64,000 nucleotides of DNA from Marinomonas spartinae (GTDB taxonomy: Bacteria; Pseudomonadota; Gammaproteobacteria; Pseudomonadales; Marinomonadaceae), in NCBI RefSeq assembly GCF_016461715.1, contig NZ_JAEMUI010000009.1, forward strand, positions 62,001-126,000, read 5' to 3'. Positions 50,153 to 60,930 of this stretch are shown here, piece by piece; positions within the stretch are counted from its first letter, which is position 1, and each line of letters begins with the position of its first letter. The notes below the pieces were generated by a model, which saw nothing but the letters and a program-made list of their open reading frames with translations, ran no database searches and was not told where the DNA came from. A program made the position numbers and the translations under genes.

Positions 50153-50944
50153 TTAATCTATAGCTACCTCTTTGACCTTAGAAATACTCAAATCAGAAAT
50201 TAGCGTTGCTTCGTCATTGATAAAAAGCATCTTCATACCTCGCCCTAAAGTCACGTTATCAGAAAGGTCATTCCATTCTGTTATTTGACCTAGCTTTTCA
50301 ATATCACTGGTTGATTGGACGTATACCAAAGGCAAGTGAGCAGTTCCCGTTGGTCCATCTTTTATGGTCATTTCAACTCTAAGCCAGATGTTTTCCAATA
50401 CAGAATCAACTGGTTCAACCTTAAGGGTTTCAATCTCGCTAAAACGCGCTAAATAAAATTCGCCATTTGTTCCCAATACTTCTAAATAAGGATTGAGCAT
50501 GTCATCCAAATCTCGAATCAAACTCTGAGGCTCATCGTCATTGAGAGACTCAAGACGTAATGATTCAAGTTTTGCGCTCATTGTATCCAACGATTGTGAG
50601 TCACCTTCTAACTTTGCAAGATGCATATCAAGAAATAACGTATCTAATTCGTCGGCCTGATGAAACAATTTTGGAATACTTTTCCCATCATAGAAATCCA
50701 TTCTGGATTGCTCAGCACGTATGAGATGCCTTAGATTAACCGCCCCCACAGCAAACTCAGGTTTTTTCTTTACCATAAAGTCAAGCTGCTTATCTGCACG
50801 ATCTAGTTCACCATCGATACATAGCAACTCAACATAAGCGCTTCTAATATCAAAATTCAAAGGCTCATCTTTTAGTAACTCAGTACAATAATCAATCGCT
50901 TCAGATAACTTACCATTCTTAATGAACTCGAATATTTTTTTCAT
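50153..50944 (-). CDS. tagJ: Type VI accessory protein TagJ (ImpE family)
   Basis: A 263-residue ImpE-family protein: an N-terminal TPR-like part (IKNGKLSEAIDYCTELLKDE, ELLCIDGELDRADKQLDF) and a C-terminal domain with AHLPLVYVQS and GRGMKMLFINDEATLISD. In P. aeruginosa the equivalent (HsiE1/TagJ) binds TssB and helps ClpV disassemble the sheath. Located between tssC2 and tssE. Confidence 0.9.
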   Translation of the reverse strand: MKKIFEFIKNGKLSEAIDYCTELLKDEPLNFDIRSAYVELLCIDGELDRADKQLDFMVKKKPEFAVGAVNLRHLIRAEQSRMDFYDGKSIPKLFHQADELDTLFLDMHLAKLEGDSQSLDTMSAKLESLRLESLNDDEPQSLIRDLDDMLNPYLEVLGTNGEFYLARFSEIETLKVEPVDSVLENIWLRVEMTIKDGPTGTAHLPLVYVQSTSDIEKLGQITEWNDLSDNVTLGRGMKMLFINDEATLISDLSISKVKEVAID

Positions 50945-50947
50945 GTC

Positions 50948-52474
50948 TTATTCCTTAATTTGATGGTGTGGGCTTAGCTCTGTAATCAGCCGAATACTAG
51001 ACACCATTTGATCCAATTGAAAATGAGGCTGAAGCTGAAGAAGAGAGAAAAAATGCCCCGGCCTTGACTTATTTTCACTCACTTTGACTTTGGCATTACT
51101 AAGCGGATATTTACTCCTCACGTGCTCAGATGCAGAGTCCGAAGCAGTGGTATAATTATTTATCCAAGCCTGTAAATCTCTCTCACAAGCCTGTGCCGTG
51201 GTATAGCTACCAATACGGTCACGAGCCAGAACTTTTAAGTAATGGGCAAACCTAGACACACATAGAATATACTGAAGCATAGATGACAGGCGTGCATTAA
51301 CATTGGCAACATTACTATCGTAGTTTTTTGCTAATTGAGCAGACGCATTACTATAAAAAACAAGATGCTCTGTATTAGTAACAGAAGATACAGGGATAAA
51401 ACCCAATTCAGATAATTCTTTTTCAAGCTTTGTTGTGACAATTAGATCGACAGGCGGCTTTCCTTCTTTTTGATAAGAATCGTTCTTAAAGTAATCTTTA
51501 GCAATACCAGTCACCATTCCCTTTGAGATTTTACCAGGATCCATTCCTCGTATATGACCAAACCAACCACTAGAACAATAAGCTCGAATCAGCGTTGAAA
51601 CAAAAGGAAAAGCGGCGTTCCCCCATAGCATATCTTTATCTGAATCACGAATATTCTCGACAAAATAAAAGCTCTCGGAACGCTTTCCATTATTTAAATA
51701 AGGAGATCTAACTAATACTCTCGGCAAAGTCAAACCAACAAAGCGAGATTCTTCCATGCTACGAAAACTTCGCCAGTTAATATACTCTGGCTGTTCAAAC
51801 TGTGAAAATAAGTCATACGCATGACCTAGTTCAGAAAAAGCATCCACACCAAATAGACTTGAATCACCTGCACACACAAAAGGTGAAAAAGCGGCCGCAG
51901 CAGTTTTAGAAATTTCTTTTAATGTGGCAATATCATTATATAAAGAGCCATTTGATTGGGTGTTCGTTATTTCATAATTACCAATAACAACACCAAAAGG
52001 TTCACCACCTGGATGATCAAATTCACTTTGATACACTAATTTAAAAAATGCGCTCTGATCGAAATCAATTGCTTTACTAACGTCTCGAGACAATGTCATC
52101 CAATTACAATTTAAAAGTTTGATTTTAACTTTTCTTTCATTATCCATTTGTTCGGCTTGAGATAAAAGCCAAAACAGGCTACGCCACCCAGATTCTAATT
52201 TTTTAAATTTTTCTTCATGAATAATGATATTGATCTGTTGACAAAGCTTTGCATCAATATCAGTAATCACTTGTTGTATATAGGAACTGATGGATTCCTT
52301 ATCCCAAAGTAAAGGTGAGTCTGAAGAGCTTTCAAGCCAAAGCAAAAGCGCTTTATTGAGATCTTTTTCATTAAGAAACCGATCCAACAGGGAGTCGCTG
52401 TCACTTATTCTATACTCAGTTTGTCTTCCAAAAGCTGAGTTTTGACTTATAAACGAAAACTCTTCAACACTCAT
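50948..52474 (-). CDS. tssC2: Second TssC-like sheath protein
   Basis: A 508-residue paralogue of the neighbouring TssC. It keeps the fold markers ([65 protein letters not shown]) but has a divergent N-terminus (about residues 1-75) and is more AT-rich. Whether it co-assembles with TssB, replaces TssC1 at one end, or forms another structure is not known. Starts 45 bases after tssC1. Confidence 0.88.
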   Translation of the reverse strand: MSVEEFSFISQNSAFGRQTEYRISDSDSLLDRFLNEKDLNKALLLWLESSSDSPLLWDKESISSYIQQVITDIDAKLCQQINIIIHEEKFKKLESGWRSLFWLLSQAEQMDNERKVKIKLLNCNWMTLSRDVSKAIDFDQSAFFKLVYQSEFDHPGGEPFGVVIGNYEITNTQSNGSLYNDIATLKEISKTAAAAFSPFVCAGDSSLFGVDAFSELGHAYDLFSQFEQPEYINWRSFRSMEESRFVGLTLPRVLVRSPYLNNGKRSESFYFVENIRDSDKDMLWGNAAFPFVSTLIRAYCSSGWFGHIRGMDPGKISKGMVTGIAKDYFKNDSYQKEGKPPVDLIVTTKLEKELSELGFIPVSSVTNTEHLVFYSNASAQLAKNYDSNVANVNARLSSMLQYILCVSRFAHYLKVLARDRIGSYTTAQACERDLQAWINNYTTASDSASEHVRSKYPLSNAKVKVSENKSRPGHFFSLLQLQPHFQLDQMVSSIRLITELSPHHQIKE

Positions 52475-52519
52475 TTACTACATCATCCTTAATTTTAACG
52501 CTTAAATCGCTGCTTTTAA

Positions 52520-54010
52520 TTAACCCACTTCAGGTATTTTAGCGACCAAACGTAACGAGGACGTTAACTCTTCCATTTGCAACCAAGGCTTAAGCCAGGC
52601 AACAGCGTTATAAGCCCCTGGCTGACCAGGAATCTCTTTAACCCTAACTTTAGCGTCAGCTAATGGATAACGAGCACGAATGTCCTGACCACCACCTTCT
52701 GTTGCATTCACATACGACAAAATCCAGCGATTAAGCCAAGCTTCAACATCTTCCGCTTCCATAAAGCTACCGATTTTGTCTCGCGCCATCACTTTTAAGT
52801 AATGCGCAAACCGAGATGTCGCCATCAAATAGGGCAACCTAGCTGAAATAGCTGCATTAGCCGTCGCATCAGGAGTATCGTATACTTTTGGTTTCTGACA
52901 GCTCTGACCACCAAAGAAAACCGCATAATCTGTATTCTTATAGTGACACAAAGGCAAAAAGCCCAATTTACTTAATTCCGCCTCACGACGATCAGTAATG
53001 CCAATTTCAGTTGGGCATTTCAAATCAGGATCACCATCGTCACTGGTAAATATATGAGTAGGCAAGCCTTCTACCTTACCCCCTCCTTCTGCACCACGAA
53101 TAGCGGTACAGAAACCATACTGAGAGTATGCCTTGGTCATATTGGTTGCCATCGCGTAGGCAGCATTACTCCAGCAATAATCACCATTAGCAGTACTCAC
53201 AGAACGGCCAGCTTTAGGCTCTACCTCAAACTCTTCAAAGTTAAATTCTTCAACAGGTTTCGAAGCTGCCCCATATGGTAGACGAGATAAGAATCTAGGC
53301 ATGGTCAAAGTAACGAAGCGTGAATCATCGCTTTCTCTAAATGAACGCCATTTAGTGTACTCTAATGACTCAAATACTTTTTCCAGATCTCGTGGCTTAG
53401 TCAACTCTTCCCAGCTGTCAAACCCAAACAAAGAAGGAGAAGAAGCTGAAACAAACGGACAAAAACCAGCCGCAGCTACGTTGGACATCAGGCTAAGCGT
53501 TTCAATATCTTCAGGGTGATTGGTGAATTCATAATCCCCAACTATCGTGCCGTAAGGCTCACCACCGGGTGTACCAAACTCTGATTCATAAATTTTCTTG
53601 AATGTTTGGCTTTGGTCGAATTCAACCGCTTTGCTCAGGTCTTTATGAAGCTCTTTTTTCTTCATATTCAACACTCGAATTTTCAGTGTTGAATTGGTCT
53701 CAGAGTTCATTACCAAATGATGAAGACCTCTCCAAGTCCCCTCCAGTTTCTGGAACTGATCGGTATGCATAATAGCGCTAAGTTGTTTTGATATTTTACT
53801 ATCAATCAAGTCAATCGCTTCATTAAATGTCACCGTCATATTCTTATTCCACTGAACCGTGCCTTTTAAGGCTTCCTGCGTCAGTGTTTTTAACAATTCT
53901 TCTGCTCGGCTGGATTCGGTCTGTTTGGTCGCACCAATGGCCTGCTCTAAAAGAGAGACACTTTGCTCAACAACCGTGTCCGTGCTGCTTAAAGCTTCTT
54001 CCGTGCTCAT
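52520..54010 (-). CDS. tssC1: Type VI sheath large subunit TssC
   Basis: A 496-residue TssC/VipB. Diagnostic segments: [55 protein letters not shown] and [20 protein letters not shown]. With TssB it forms the contractile sheath around the Hcp tube. Overlaps tssB by four bases. Confidence 0.97.
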   Translation of the reverse strand: MSTEEALSSTDTVVEQSVSLLEQAIGATKQTESSRAEELLKTLTQEALKGTVQWNKNMTVTFNEAIDLIDSKISKQLSAIMHTDQFQKLEGTWRGLHHLVMNSETNSTLKIRVLNMKKKELHKDLSKAVEFDQSQTFKKIYESEFGTPGGEPYGTIVGDYEFTNHPEDIETLSLMSNVAAAGFCPFVSASSPSLFGFDSWEELTKPRDLEKVFESLEYTKWRSFRESDDSRFVTLTMPRFLSRLPYGAASKPVEEFNFEEFEVEPKAGRSVSTANGDYCWSNAAYAMATNMTKAYSQYGFCTAIRGAEGGGKVEGLPTHIFTSDDGDPDLKCPTEIGITDRREAELSKLGFLPLCHYKNTDYAVFFGGQSCQKPKVYDTPDATANAAISARLPYLMATSRFAHYLKVMARDKIGSFMEAEDVEAWLNRWILSYVNATEGGGQDIRARYPLADAKVRVKEIPGQPGAYNAVAWLKPWLQMEELTSSLRLVAKIPEVG

Positions 54011-54510
54011 TTGTCTTCCTCCTCAATGCTCAATTCCTTCGCCATTGCTTCAAGGCTCGCTGTATTACTTAACACCTCTTCCAAAACATTTTCCAACTCT
54101 TCAGATCGGTCTATTTTGGTCATGAGATCACGCAATTTATTACGTGTTTCCATCAATTTACGTAGAGGCTCAACTTGATTCACAACAGCCGCTGGCTCAA
54201 AGTCACTCATTGTTTTAAAGTTTAATTCAACCGAAAACTGACTATCATCATCCGTTAGCACATTATCAACTTTCATTGAAAGGCTTGGACTCATACGCTT
54301 CAAAACATCATCGAAACTGTCACGATCAATCTGGATGAATCGTCTGTCCTTCAATGGCTTCAATGCATCTGTATTATCACCAGAGAAATCCCCCATTACA
54401 CCTACCACAAAAGGGAGCTCTTTTTTTACAACAGCCCCTTCCGTTTCTACGTCATAAGTAATATGAACGCGAGGCTTTCGAACCCGCTTTAGTTTGTCAT
54501 GAATGCTCAT
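54007..54510 (-). CDS. tssB: Type VI sheath small subunit TssB
   Basis: A 167-residue TssB/VipA. Opens [20 protein letters not shown] and has [34 protein letters not shown]-like region and the C-terminal helical part ([18 protein letters not shown]-like [14 protein letters not shown]) that contacts ClpV/TagJ. Coupled to tssC1 by a four-base overlap. Confidence 0.97.
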   Translation of the reverse strand: MSIHDKLKRVRKPRVHITYDVETEGAVVKKELPFVVGVMGDFSGDNTDALKPLKDRRFIQIDRDSFDDVLKRMSPSLSMKVDNVLTDDDSQFSVELNFKTMSDFEPAAVVNQVEPLRKLMETRNKLRDLMTKIDRSEELENVLEEVLSNTASLEAMAKELSIEEEDK

Positions 54511-54524
54511 TAGAACTCCTTTTA

Positions 54525-55634
54525 CTATGTTTCAGTTTCGCTGACTCGAATACCAGACAGCTTAAAATAGCCTGTTCTAGCATCATTGTCTGTAATTAAT
54601 TCATCCAACAATTCAGGAAGAGATAGTTTGCTCCAACGTATCACTTGCTCAATAGTATAAGACATTGGTGAGTGCGGCTCGGTCTCTCTAAAATAAGCCG
54701 CAATTTCTGACAGTTTTTTAATGGCACTGGCCCTTGAGTCAATTTTTCCATTATCCAAGCGTTGCTCAGATACGTTAGTTTGTCCCTCTTCTTTTGACTC
54801 TTCAGATAACACTTCTGGTTCAGAAATAGCCGATTCAGCGGCTTCTTCTAATTTTTCTTTACCAATATGTTCAATGGCCGTCATGCTCAAATCGAGCGCA
54901 CGTTTAATATTAGAAGTCGGCTGAGGACTGCCTGTTACCTTATCCATGACATCACTAAGAATGGAAAAATGTTCTATTGATTTTTCAATATCTTTTTTTA
55001 GATTAATAAAAAAGTCAACGCTTGTTTCGCGAGCACTTTTTTCAACCTCTTCATAATCAACTGCGCCTTGAGCTATTTTCTTTTCACGCTTATCATCAGG
55101 CATTCTAGAAATGTCATAGGCTTGCTGATATTCCCAATAAGTAAAGGGCCCATAGTTAATCCCATCTGTAATAGGGATATTCTTTATCGGCATAACAAGT
55201 GCGCCCTCTTGGGCAATACCATTTAGACCAACTAGGGCAGATAGTTTTTCGGATAATTCTTCACCCTCTTCAAGGGTAGGAAAAAGATCTAAAAAGTGTT
55301 GTTCAATCAGCGTATGGGCAATTTCAAAACCTAGCGCAAGACCTTTGAAACCTTCTAGGCGACATAATGATTCAATAAGCCAAGCAATATATTCAATATC
55401 CTTGCTCTCAGTTTTTATTGCTTCCTTACATTGCTCAAAAAGAGGCAACCATTCCCTTGTTAACAAAGAAAATCCGTCTTCATCAACCAAAGCATTCCGC
55501 TCTGCTGCTCTTAGTTGATTACGTAAATCTTTTAGGGTGTAGTAGGTAGAATTCGGAGAAATATCGGCACGTGGATCAGAGCCTGCAAACTGATCCTCTG
55601 AAATCGGAGAAATATATTCTTCTAGTGTTAACAT
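54525..55634 (-). CDS. tssA: Type VI assembly protein TssA (ImpA type)
   Basis: A 369-residue TssA with the ImpA N-terminal domain ([59 protein letters not shown]). A short C-terminal domain follows a charged linker ([40 protein letters not shown]). TssA caps and guides sheath/tube assembly. The frame opens at 55658, but the ATG at 55634 has AGGACGACGG before it and gives the family's standard start. Confidence 0.92.
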   Translation of the reverse strand: MLTLEEYISPISEDQFAGSDPRADISPNSTYYTLKDLRNQLRAAERNALVDEDGFSLLTREWLPLFEQCKEAIKTESKDIEYIAWLIESLCRLEGFKGLALGFEIAHTLIEQHFLDLFPTLEEGEELSEKLSALVGLNGIAQEGALVMPIKNIPITDGINYGPFTYWEYQQAYDISRMPDDKREKKIAQGAVDYEEVEKSARETSVDFFINLKKDIEKSIEHFSILSDVMDKVTGSPQPTSNIKRALDLSMTAIEHIGKEKLEEAAESAISEPEVLSEESKEEGQTNVSEQRLDNGKIDSRASAIKKLSEIAAYFRETEPHSPMSYTIEQVIRWSKLSLPELLDELITDNDARTGYFKLSGIRVSETET

Positions 55635-55674
55635 TCCGTCGTCCTGCTCTAGTAGCATAAAATTATCGATTGGA

Positions 55675-55703
55675 ATTTTACTAGCCCCTTACCTTCTTTA
55701 CAA
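55675..55703 (-). promoter_or_regulatory. Candidate promoter of the tssA-clpV operon
   Basis: On the minus strand TTGTAA (55703-55698), 17-base spacer, TAAAAT (55680-55675). The tssA ATG at 55634 would lie about 34 bases after the start point. Sits between the pppA terminator and tssA. Confidence 0.45.
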
Positions 55704-55840
55704 GGCAAGGGAAAGTAAAGCTTTTGCGAAATGTAAGCGATTTAAAAAAAGTCAAGTTTAACAAAGAATTAATCGTCAATAAAAAAACGAAATAGCACTA
55801 TTTTCTCAATTTTCATGGAGCACTTTACAAAAAACGAAAT

Positions 55841-55865
55841 AAAAAACAGCGGCGTGAGCCTGCTG
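55841..55865 (-). terminator. Terminator after pppA
   Basis: On the minus strand CAGC(A)GGC pairs with GCCGCTG around TCAC, with one bulge, followed by TTTTTTATTT. It divides the tssJ-pppA unit from the tssA-clpV unit. Confidence 0.7.
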
Positions 55866-55900
55866 ATTTTTAAGTACCTACCTGAGAATACCCACAAACA

Positions 55901-56713
55901 TTAAGACATACGGTTTGATGAGCGACCAAATAAAGGCACTGTCTTTTCATCAGGTGAGTCAAATTCATCATCTATAACAGGCTTATCAACTCCGTTATAA
56001 ACAATAACAATACAAGTAACGTTATCTTTAGCTCCTCTCACTAATGATGAGTGCATAAGAGCAAGCCCAGTATCAATAACGCTCTGTGAATCTAGCATCG
56101 AACAAATTTCTTGATCTGATAACTCTCCAGTAAGGCCATCAGAACACAACAGAAACATATCTTCGCTACACACTTCACGTTTTATCACATCAATATTAAT
56201 ATCATCTGCGACACCAACCGCTCGAGTAATAACATTTGACAGAGGATGTGAACTCATTTCGCTTTTGCTAATCACACCTTGAGCAACCAATTCATTCACT
56301 TGACTGTGATCACTCGATATTTGAGTAAAATCACCATTTCGAAGTAAATATGCACGACTGTCGCCAGCCCACACAACAAAGAACTCATCATCTTTAATAA
56401 ACAACACAACAACTGTACTGCCAGCTATTTTTCCGCCTAAGTGAAAGTGGCTATATTGCTTTAAATCATGGTTTGCTTTCTTGACTGCCGCAACAATATG
56501 GTCAACGGTTAACTCTTCATAAGTGTAATGCAACACTTTTGATCGTATTGCATCCACAACTAACTGACTGGCATAATCACCCGCTTCATGCCCTCCCATA
56601 CCATCAGCGACCACCCATAAATTATGACTAGAAATTTCCGCAAATGAGTCTTCATTAAGCTGTCTTACCACCCCTCTATGAGAGATCGCGTAACTGGTGT
56701 TAGTTCTTATCAT
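55901..56713 (-). CDS. pppA: PP2C-family Ser/Thr phosphatase (PppA)
   Basis: A 270-residue PP2C phosphatase with the metal-binding motifs VVADGMGGHEAGDYAS, VVWAGDSRAYLLR, LLCSDGLTGELSD and GAKDNVTCIVI. PppA removes phosphates placed by the PpkA kinase on Fha, switching type VI firing off. No ppkA or fha is in the window; they may lie past the right edge. The frame reaches 56764, but MIRTNTSYAISHRGVVR at 56713 matches the usual start and overlaps tagF by 14 bases. Confidence 0.93.
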   Translation of the reverse strand: MIRTNTSYAISHRGVVRQLNEDSFAEISSHNLWVVADGMGGHEAGDYASQLVVDAIRSKVLHYTYEELTVDHIVAAVKKANHDLKQYSHFHLGGKIAGSTVVVLFIKDDEFFVVWAGDSRAYLLRNGDFTQISSDHSQVNELVAQGVISKSEMSSHPLSNVITRAVGVADDINIDVIKREVCSEDMFLLCSDGLTGELSDQEICSMLDSQSVIDTGLALMHSSLVRGAKDNVTCIVIVYNGVDKPVIDDEFDSPDEKTVPLFGRSSNRMS

Positions 56714-57434
56714 TATCCCTAACCTGCACGTGATTCCATTGCCATTGCTGCCACCTACCATCAAACATAGCTGCAGCCTGATTAACAGAAGGTAACCCTG
56801 AAGTAATAATAACGGAAGGACTCAAGAGACATGAGCCATGAGTCCACCAAATACTATAACTGCCATATTTCTTATATAAGAGAGCATGCAACACATCTTT
56901 CATTACCCCCCCACCAAGCTCCGTCCCTGCAAACTCAAACACTTGCGCGGTTTTATTTTCATCTGGTGAAGAAAAATACTTGTAACGCTTTGTAGGATCG
57001 GCGGATGGTTTAACGACTTGCTCAACCTCTTTTCTCCAACTAAACAGATCAACCGAGTCTTCTAGGACCGCCAAAACCGCATCTTCATATTCAAGCGACA
57101 ATGCATCGGATTCCATAACTTCAACGGGCAAATTATCTGTATCCGCCACAAGCGTAAAAGGGTATGGTCTTCCTACCACATCCATGCTTGGCATCACCGT
57201 TCCCATTTTTGCACTGTCTCCTGCTATGCCCGGTGACATGCCAAAATGCCATACTGGGCCCGTTAAGAATTTATCCTTCCAAGAGTCTCCCATTCTTTCC
57301 TTACTCACAGAAAGAACTGCCTGCAACCAGCGGTCCCACACCTCCTGAAAGCCAGTATCAACATTATCTTGAAGAAAGTCCCCTACACTAGGCAACTTTC
57401 CAAGATAACCAAAACTTACAACTTGCTCGGACAT
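56700..57434 (-). CDS. tagF: Type VI regulator TagF
   Basis: A 244-residue TagF (DUF2094): VSFGYLGKLPSVGDFLQDN, FQEVWDRWLQAVLSVSKE, FLTGPVWHFGMSPGIAGD and GTVMPSMDVVGRPYPFTLV are family markers. TagF holds the system off post-translationally by binding Fha; phosphorylation control by PpkA/PppA acts in parallel. Overlaps the tssM end by 19 bases. Confidence 0.93.
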   Translation of the reverse strand: MSEQVVSFGYLGKLPSVGDFLQDNVDTGFQEVWDRWLQAVLSVSKERMGDSWKDKFLTGPVWHFGMSPGIAGDSAKMGTVMPSMDVVGRPYPFTLVADTDNLPVEVMESDALSLEYEDAVLAVLEDSVDLFSWRKEVEQVVKPSADPTKRYKYFSSPDENKTAQVFEFAGTELGGGVMKDVLHALLYKKYGSYSIWWTHGSCLLSPSVIITSGLPSVNQAAAMFDGRWQQWQWNHVQVRDNDKN

Positions 57435-60400
57435 GTAAAACTCTCTAATGAATCATTCCAAAAAGGATTTCTTACAGAATTCGGTAATAACTTGATCACA
57501 GCATGATTACCTTCAACATCAAAATGCATGTTTAAATCCTTGGCAGTTTTCGAACGTTTACTTTGCAGGGCATCCAGCATCCTGAAAAATGACCACTCAC
57601 CATCGTAGCTTTGACTGATTAAGCGGCCACCTCCGATCAAACTAAACTCAACCTTTGTTCCGGCAAGGGGTTGAGGGCCAGGCCAAGACATACTGATAAC
57701 TCGCTGTGGTCCATGACGATAGACTAGAGATTGCCCATTAATATCTAATTTAATACTTGAAACACTACGATCAAGCACTTCTGGTTTCAAGCCAAAGCCA
57801 ACACCCAAAGCACCACTGCTGTTATCAAAAAACACCTTACGTATTCTATAAGCTTCATGAAACATCGTCAGAGAAGAAAGACTCATACCAATATCTCTCT
57901 TAAATGACCATCTATCACTCCCCATATTCACACTCGGTGCAACGTAGGCTGTGAAGAACTTATCCAGCGTACCTCCTGGACCAAAGAAATGGGTAAAGTC
58001 CTTTAAACTGATTTCTTGCTTGCTGTTTTTAGAGATAGGGTATCGACCCGCGATGGCTGCTCTGTACTCAGGCAGCACATCATTACGCCACATTTTGTTA
58101 ATCACTCGATCTGCATTGATTTTAACAATATTTGACGTGTCACCAGCAACACCTTTAAGCCAATCAGAGAAAGGAGCAACAATATCACTAGACGATAATT
58201 GACTAATAAAATCAGGCTCACCCTTACCGCTTAACTGCTCTTTAATGGAAACGGTCATATCATCACTTTGGCTAATTTTGTTAAGATAAACATTAAGTGC
58301 CTTGAGGTCTGACTGAACCTTATCAAGCTTTGCTGGATCCAGACTCAAAATCCCTTGAAATGCCTCCTCCACTTCATGACCAGGAAGTAGCTGTTTCGCC
58401 GGTACTGATTCAGGTAGGAACTTGTTGATTCGTTCTGCTTTTTCAGCAATGGCAGCATTTGCCCCCCCCGCTAAATCAGCCGCTTTTTTTAGCGCCCCAT
58501 TCGCTTGGCTTTCAGGAGCATTTGTCAAAGCAACATTTCTTTGAACCACTGAAATAATGTTTTTAATCGGTGCTTCTGGTCCAGATAAAGCATTAGTTAC
58601 CTTAATGCCTTCAGAAACTGAATTAAAATCTTTAACTTTCAAATTATCCAAAAAGGTTTTCCAATAATAGATGTAGTCTTGAAAGTAGCGTCTTTCAAGC
58701 TCCTTCTCTACCTGTTGCTTTGATACATCATATGTACCAGCAGCCTCTTTTCCATATACCCAATTACTGGAAATTAAAGTGCCTAGCATCTTGCTTTTTT
58801 CAACATTGAAAATGCCGTAAAAGCCATTATAGGTGTATAAACCTGGAATGGTATTAGACGCTTCAGAAGGATCCTTCAACTCAAACGACTCAGCTGTTTT
58901 AGCACTAATAATGTCTGTCAACCTAAACGGAGGAATACTACTATTCATATAGTCCGCTCTTAAGCGTTGATAAGCTCTTTCTGCTACAGGAAGCTTGGTT
59001 AGAGCCAGCCGAGCATCGTGCACTGCATCACTGTCCATTTGGGTTTGGCCTAGTTTAATAGACAACAAGGTTGCTAAATGATGATGTAAGTCCGCTCTAA
59101 TTTGAATATTTTTATCTCCTGGTAACTTACGATCAAAGTAAGCATCAAACCAGGCCTCAACATCACTCGCATCAAAGTGTTCGGGCATATAAAGCATTAA
59201 ATAGGTTCTAAGCGTTTCATAAAGATAACTTAAATGCTCCGCATTATTTTTCATCTCAGACAAAAGCACTTTAACCATATAAGGCTCAAGGTAGGTTTTA
59301 AGCGAGCGCTCGTAGGCACTCATCGACGCTTGTTTTAGATTGGACATTTTGTCTAAACCAACACCGACTAGAGAGCCTTGATCTTTTGCATCAGGATTAA
59401 TCGCTGGTAGATCACGCAAAGCATTCAGGCGATCATTCAATACAACTAAATTATTAGTATCAAAGACCCCTGAGTCCACTTTCTTATACTGTGTCACCAA
59501 CTGATCAGTTTGTTCTATTAATTTGGAATTCGATAAATAGCTTCCATACGCGAGAAAGCCAAAACCCAACAATCCAAAGCAACCAATAGAAACGGCCGAG
59601 ATTCTAAGCCATTTATTTTGTTTGTCGTGATATTTATTAGTACTAGCCAAGTTTTGCTCAGGAAAAACAACACTCTCTAACACTTTTTTAATAAAGAAGC
59701 TTCTAGATTTATTAATATGACTACTATTGGCTACTTTTTTATCACTCAAAAAGCTAGAAGGCGCCCCTTCTTGAGTCGCACTTGTTAAATAAACACCACG
59801 GAATACAGGGGGCTGCTCATAAGTATTGGGGGTAAAAATTTCTTTCAAAAAAGAATATGAAACTTCTTGCAAAAATCTAAGTTGATGGGGAAATTCAAAG
59901 ACTTTAGCTCTTACTGATTCATCTCGCTCATTAATCAGCCTGCGATTTAGCATACCCGTCAAGTTAGCAATCAGACCATGGAATTCTTTATTAAACTGCT
60001 CAATTTGGGTGCCATTTTTTGAATCCATGGGAAAGGTGATACCCCAAATTTGATCACTCTCTTCTTCTGTTAACTCATTAAAAAAATCACGGAAGCCATC
60101 AATAAGATCCGCTTTTGAGAGGATAACATAAACAGGAAAAGTCATACCTAGTTGGTTTTGCAGTTCCTGTAAGCGCTGCTTTATTGCTCTCGCATGTAAG
60201 TTCCGCTCCGTTTTCGTCTGCCCCATCAGCTCGGAAATACCCATGCTAATGACAACACCGTTAATCGGTCTTAATGGACGATATTTTCTAAGAAGCCCAA
60301 GGAAGCCTTGCCAAGCTTTCGAATCGTGCTTAGCGTGACTATCTTGGGTGGTATAACGGCCTGCCGTATCAATCAAAACCGCTTTATTTGTGAACCACCA

Positions 60401-60919
60401 ATCACAATTACGCGTCCCACCAACACCTTTAATTAAATCAACACCTAACTTATCTTTTAATGGATAATCTAACCCAGAGTTATTGATAATAGTGGTTTTA
60501 CCTGCCCCTGGTGGACCAATCATAATGTACCAAGGCAACTGATATATATTTCTACCTTTAAACAGTTTAACGTCTTTTAGAAGCGCGATGGCATCCGACA
60601 TACGATTTTTCAGCGTATTGATTTCTTCGTTTATGTCGTCATTGTCAACACTGTCATCTATCAGCTCTTCTGCCATGTTTGTATTACGCTTACTTTGCTT
60701 GGATAGCTGGTAGATCTTAGTCACAGCGACAGCAAGAATAATGCATAGTATTAGAATGACACGCGCTAATATACTTTTAAGTGGAACAAAACCAGCAATA
60801 GCGATAAGAGGACCACCAAACCAAATCAAAAGAAACAAACATAAAAACCCAATAACAAGCATCGCTGTTCTTGAGGTTAATATGTAAGAGAGTTTCTTAC
60901 ATCTTTTTATAAAACTCAT
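57416..60919 (-). CDS. tssM: Type VI membrane complex protein TssM (IcmF)
   Basis: A 1167-residue inner-membrane protein. Two N-terminal helices (AMLVIGFLCLFLLIWFGG; ARVILILCIILAVAV) precede a cytoplasmic domain with Walker A MIGPPGAGKTTIINNSG (about 132-148) and DTAGRYTTQDSHAK; a third helix (SIGCFGLLGFGFLAYGSY, about 450) leads to the large periplasmic part ending in the DUF1215-type C-terminal region (MSWPGPQPLAGTKVEF). It spans the envelope with TssJ and TssL. Confidence 0.97.
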   Translation of the reverse strand: MSFIKRCKKLSYILTSRTAMLVIGFLCLFLLIWFGGPLIAIAGFVPLKSILARVILILCIILAVAVTKIYQLSKQSKRNTNMAEELIDDSVDNDDINEEINTLKNRMSDAIALLKDVKLFKGRNIYQLPWYIMIGPPGAGKTTIINNSGLDYPLKDKLGVDLIKGVGGTRNCDWWFTNKAVLIDTAGRYTTQDSHAKHDSKAWQGFLGLLRKYRPLRPINGVVISMGISELMGQTKTERNLHARAIKQRLQELQNQLGMTFPVYVILSKADLIDGFRDFFNELTEEESDQIWGITFPMDSKNGTQIEQFNKEFHGLIANLTGMLNRRLINERDESVRAKVFEFPHQLRFLQEVSYSFLKEIFTPNTYEQPPVFRGVYLTSATQEGAPSSFLSDKKVANSSHINKSRSFFIKKVLESVVFPEQNLASTNKYHDKQNKWLRISAVSIGCFGLLGFGFLAYGSYLSNSKLIEQTDQLVTQYKKVDSGVFDTNNLVVLNDRLNALRDLPAINPDAKDQGSLVGVGLDKMSNLKQASMSAYERSLKTYLEPYMVKVLLSEMKNNAEHLSYLYETLRTYLMLYMPEHFDASDVEAWFDAYFDRKLPGDKNIQIRADLHHHLATLLSIKLGQTQMDSDAVHDARLALTKLPVAERAYQRLRADYMNSSIPPFRLTDIISAKTAESFELKDPSEASNTIPGLYTYNGFYGIFNVEKSKMLGTLISSNWVYGKEAAGTYDVSKQQVEKELERRYFQDYIYYWKTFLDNLKVKDFNSVSEGIKVTNALSGPEAPIKNIISVVQRNVALTNAPESQANGALKKAADLAGGANAAIAEKAERINKFLPESVPAKQLLPGHEVEEAFQGILSLDPAKLDKVQSDLKALNVYLNKISQSDDMTVSIKEQLSGKGEPDFISQLSSSDIVAPFSDWLKGVAGDTSNIVKINADRVINKMWRNDVLPEYRAAIAGRYPISKNSKQEISLKDFTHFFGPGGTLDKFFTAYVAPSVNMGSDRWSFKRDIGMSLSSLTMFHEAYRIRKVFFDNSSGALGVGFGLKPEVLDRSVSSIKLDINGQSLVYRHGPQRVISMSWPGPQPLAGTKVEFSLIGGGRLISQSYDGEWSFFRMLDALQSKRSKTAKDLNMHFDVEGNHAVIKLLPNSVRNPFWNDSLESFTCPSKL

Positions 60920-60930
60920 TTCAACTCCAT

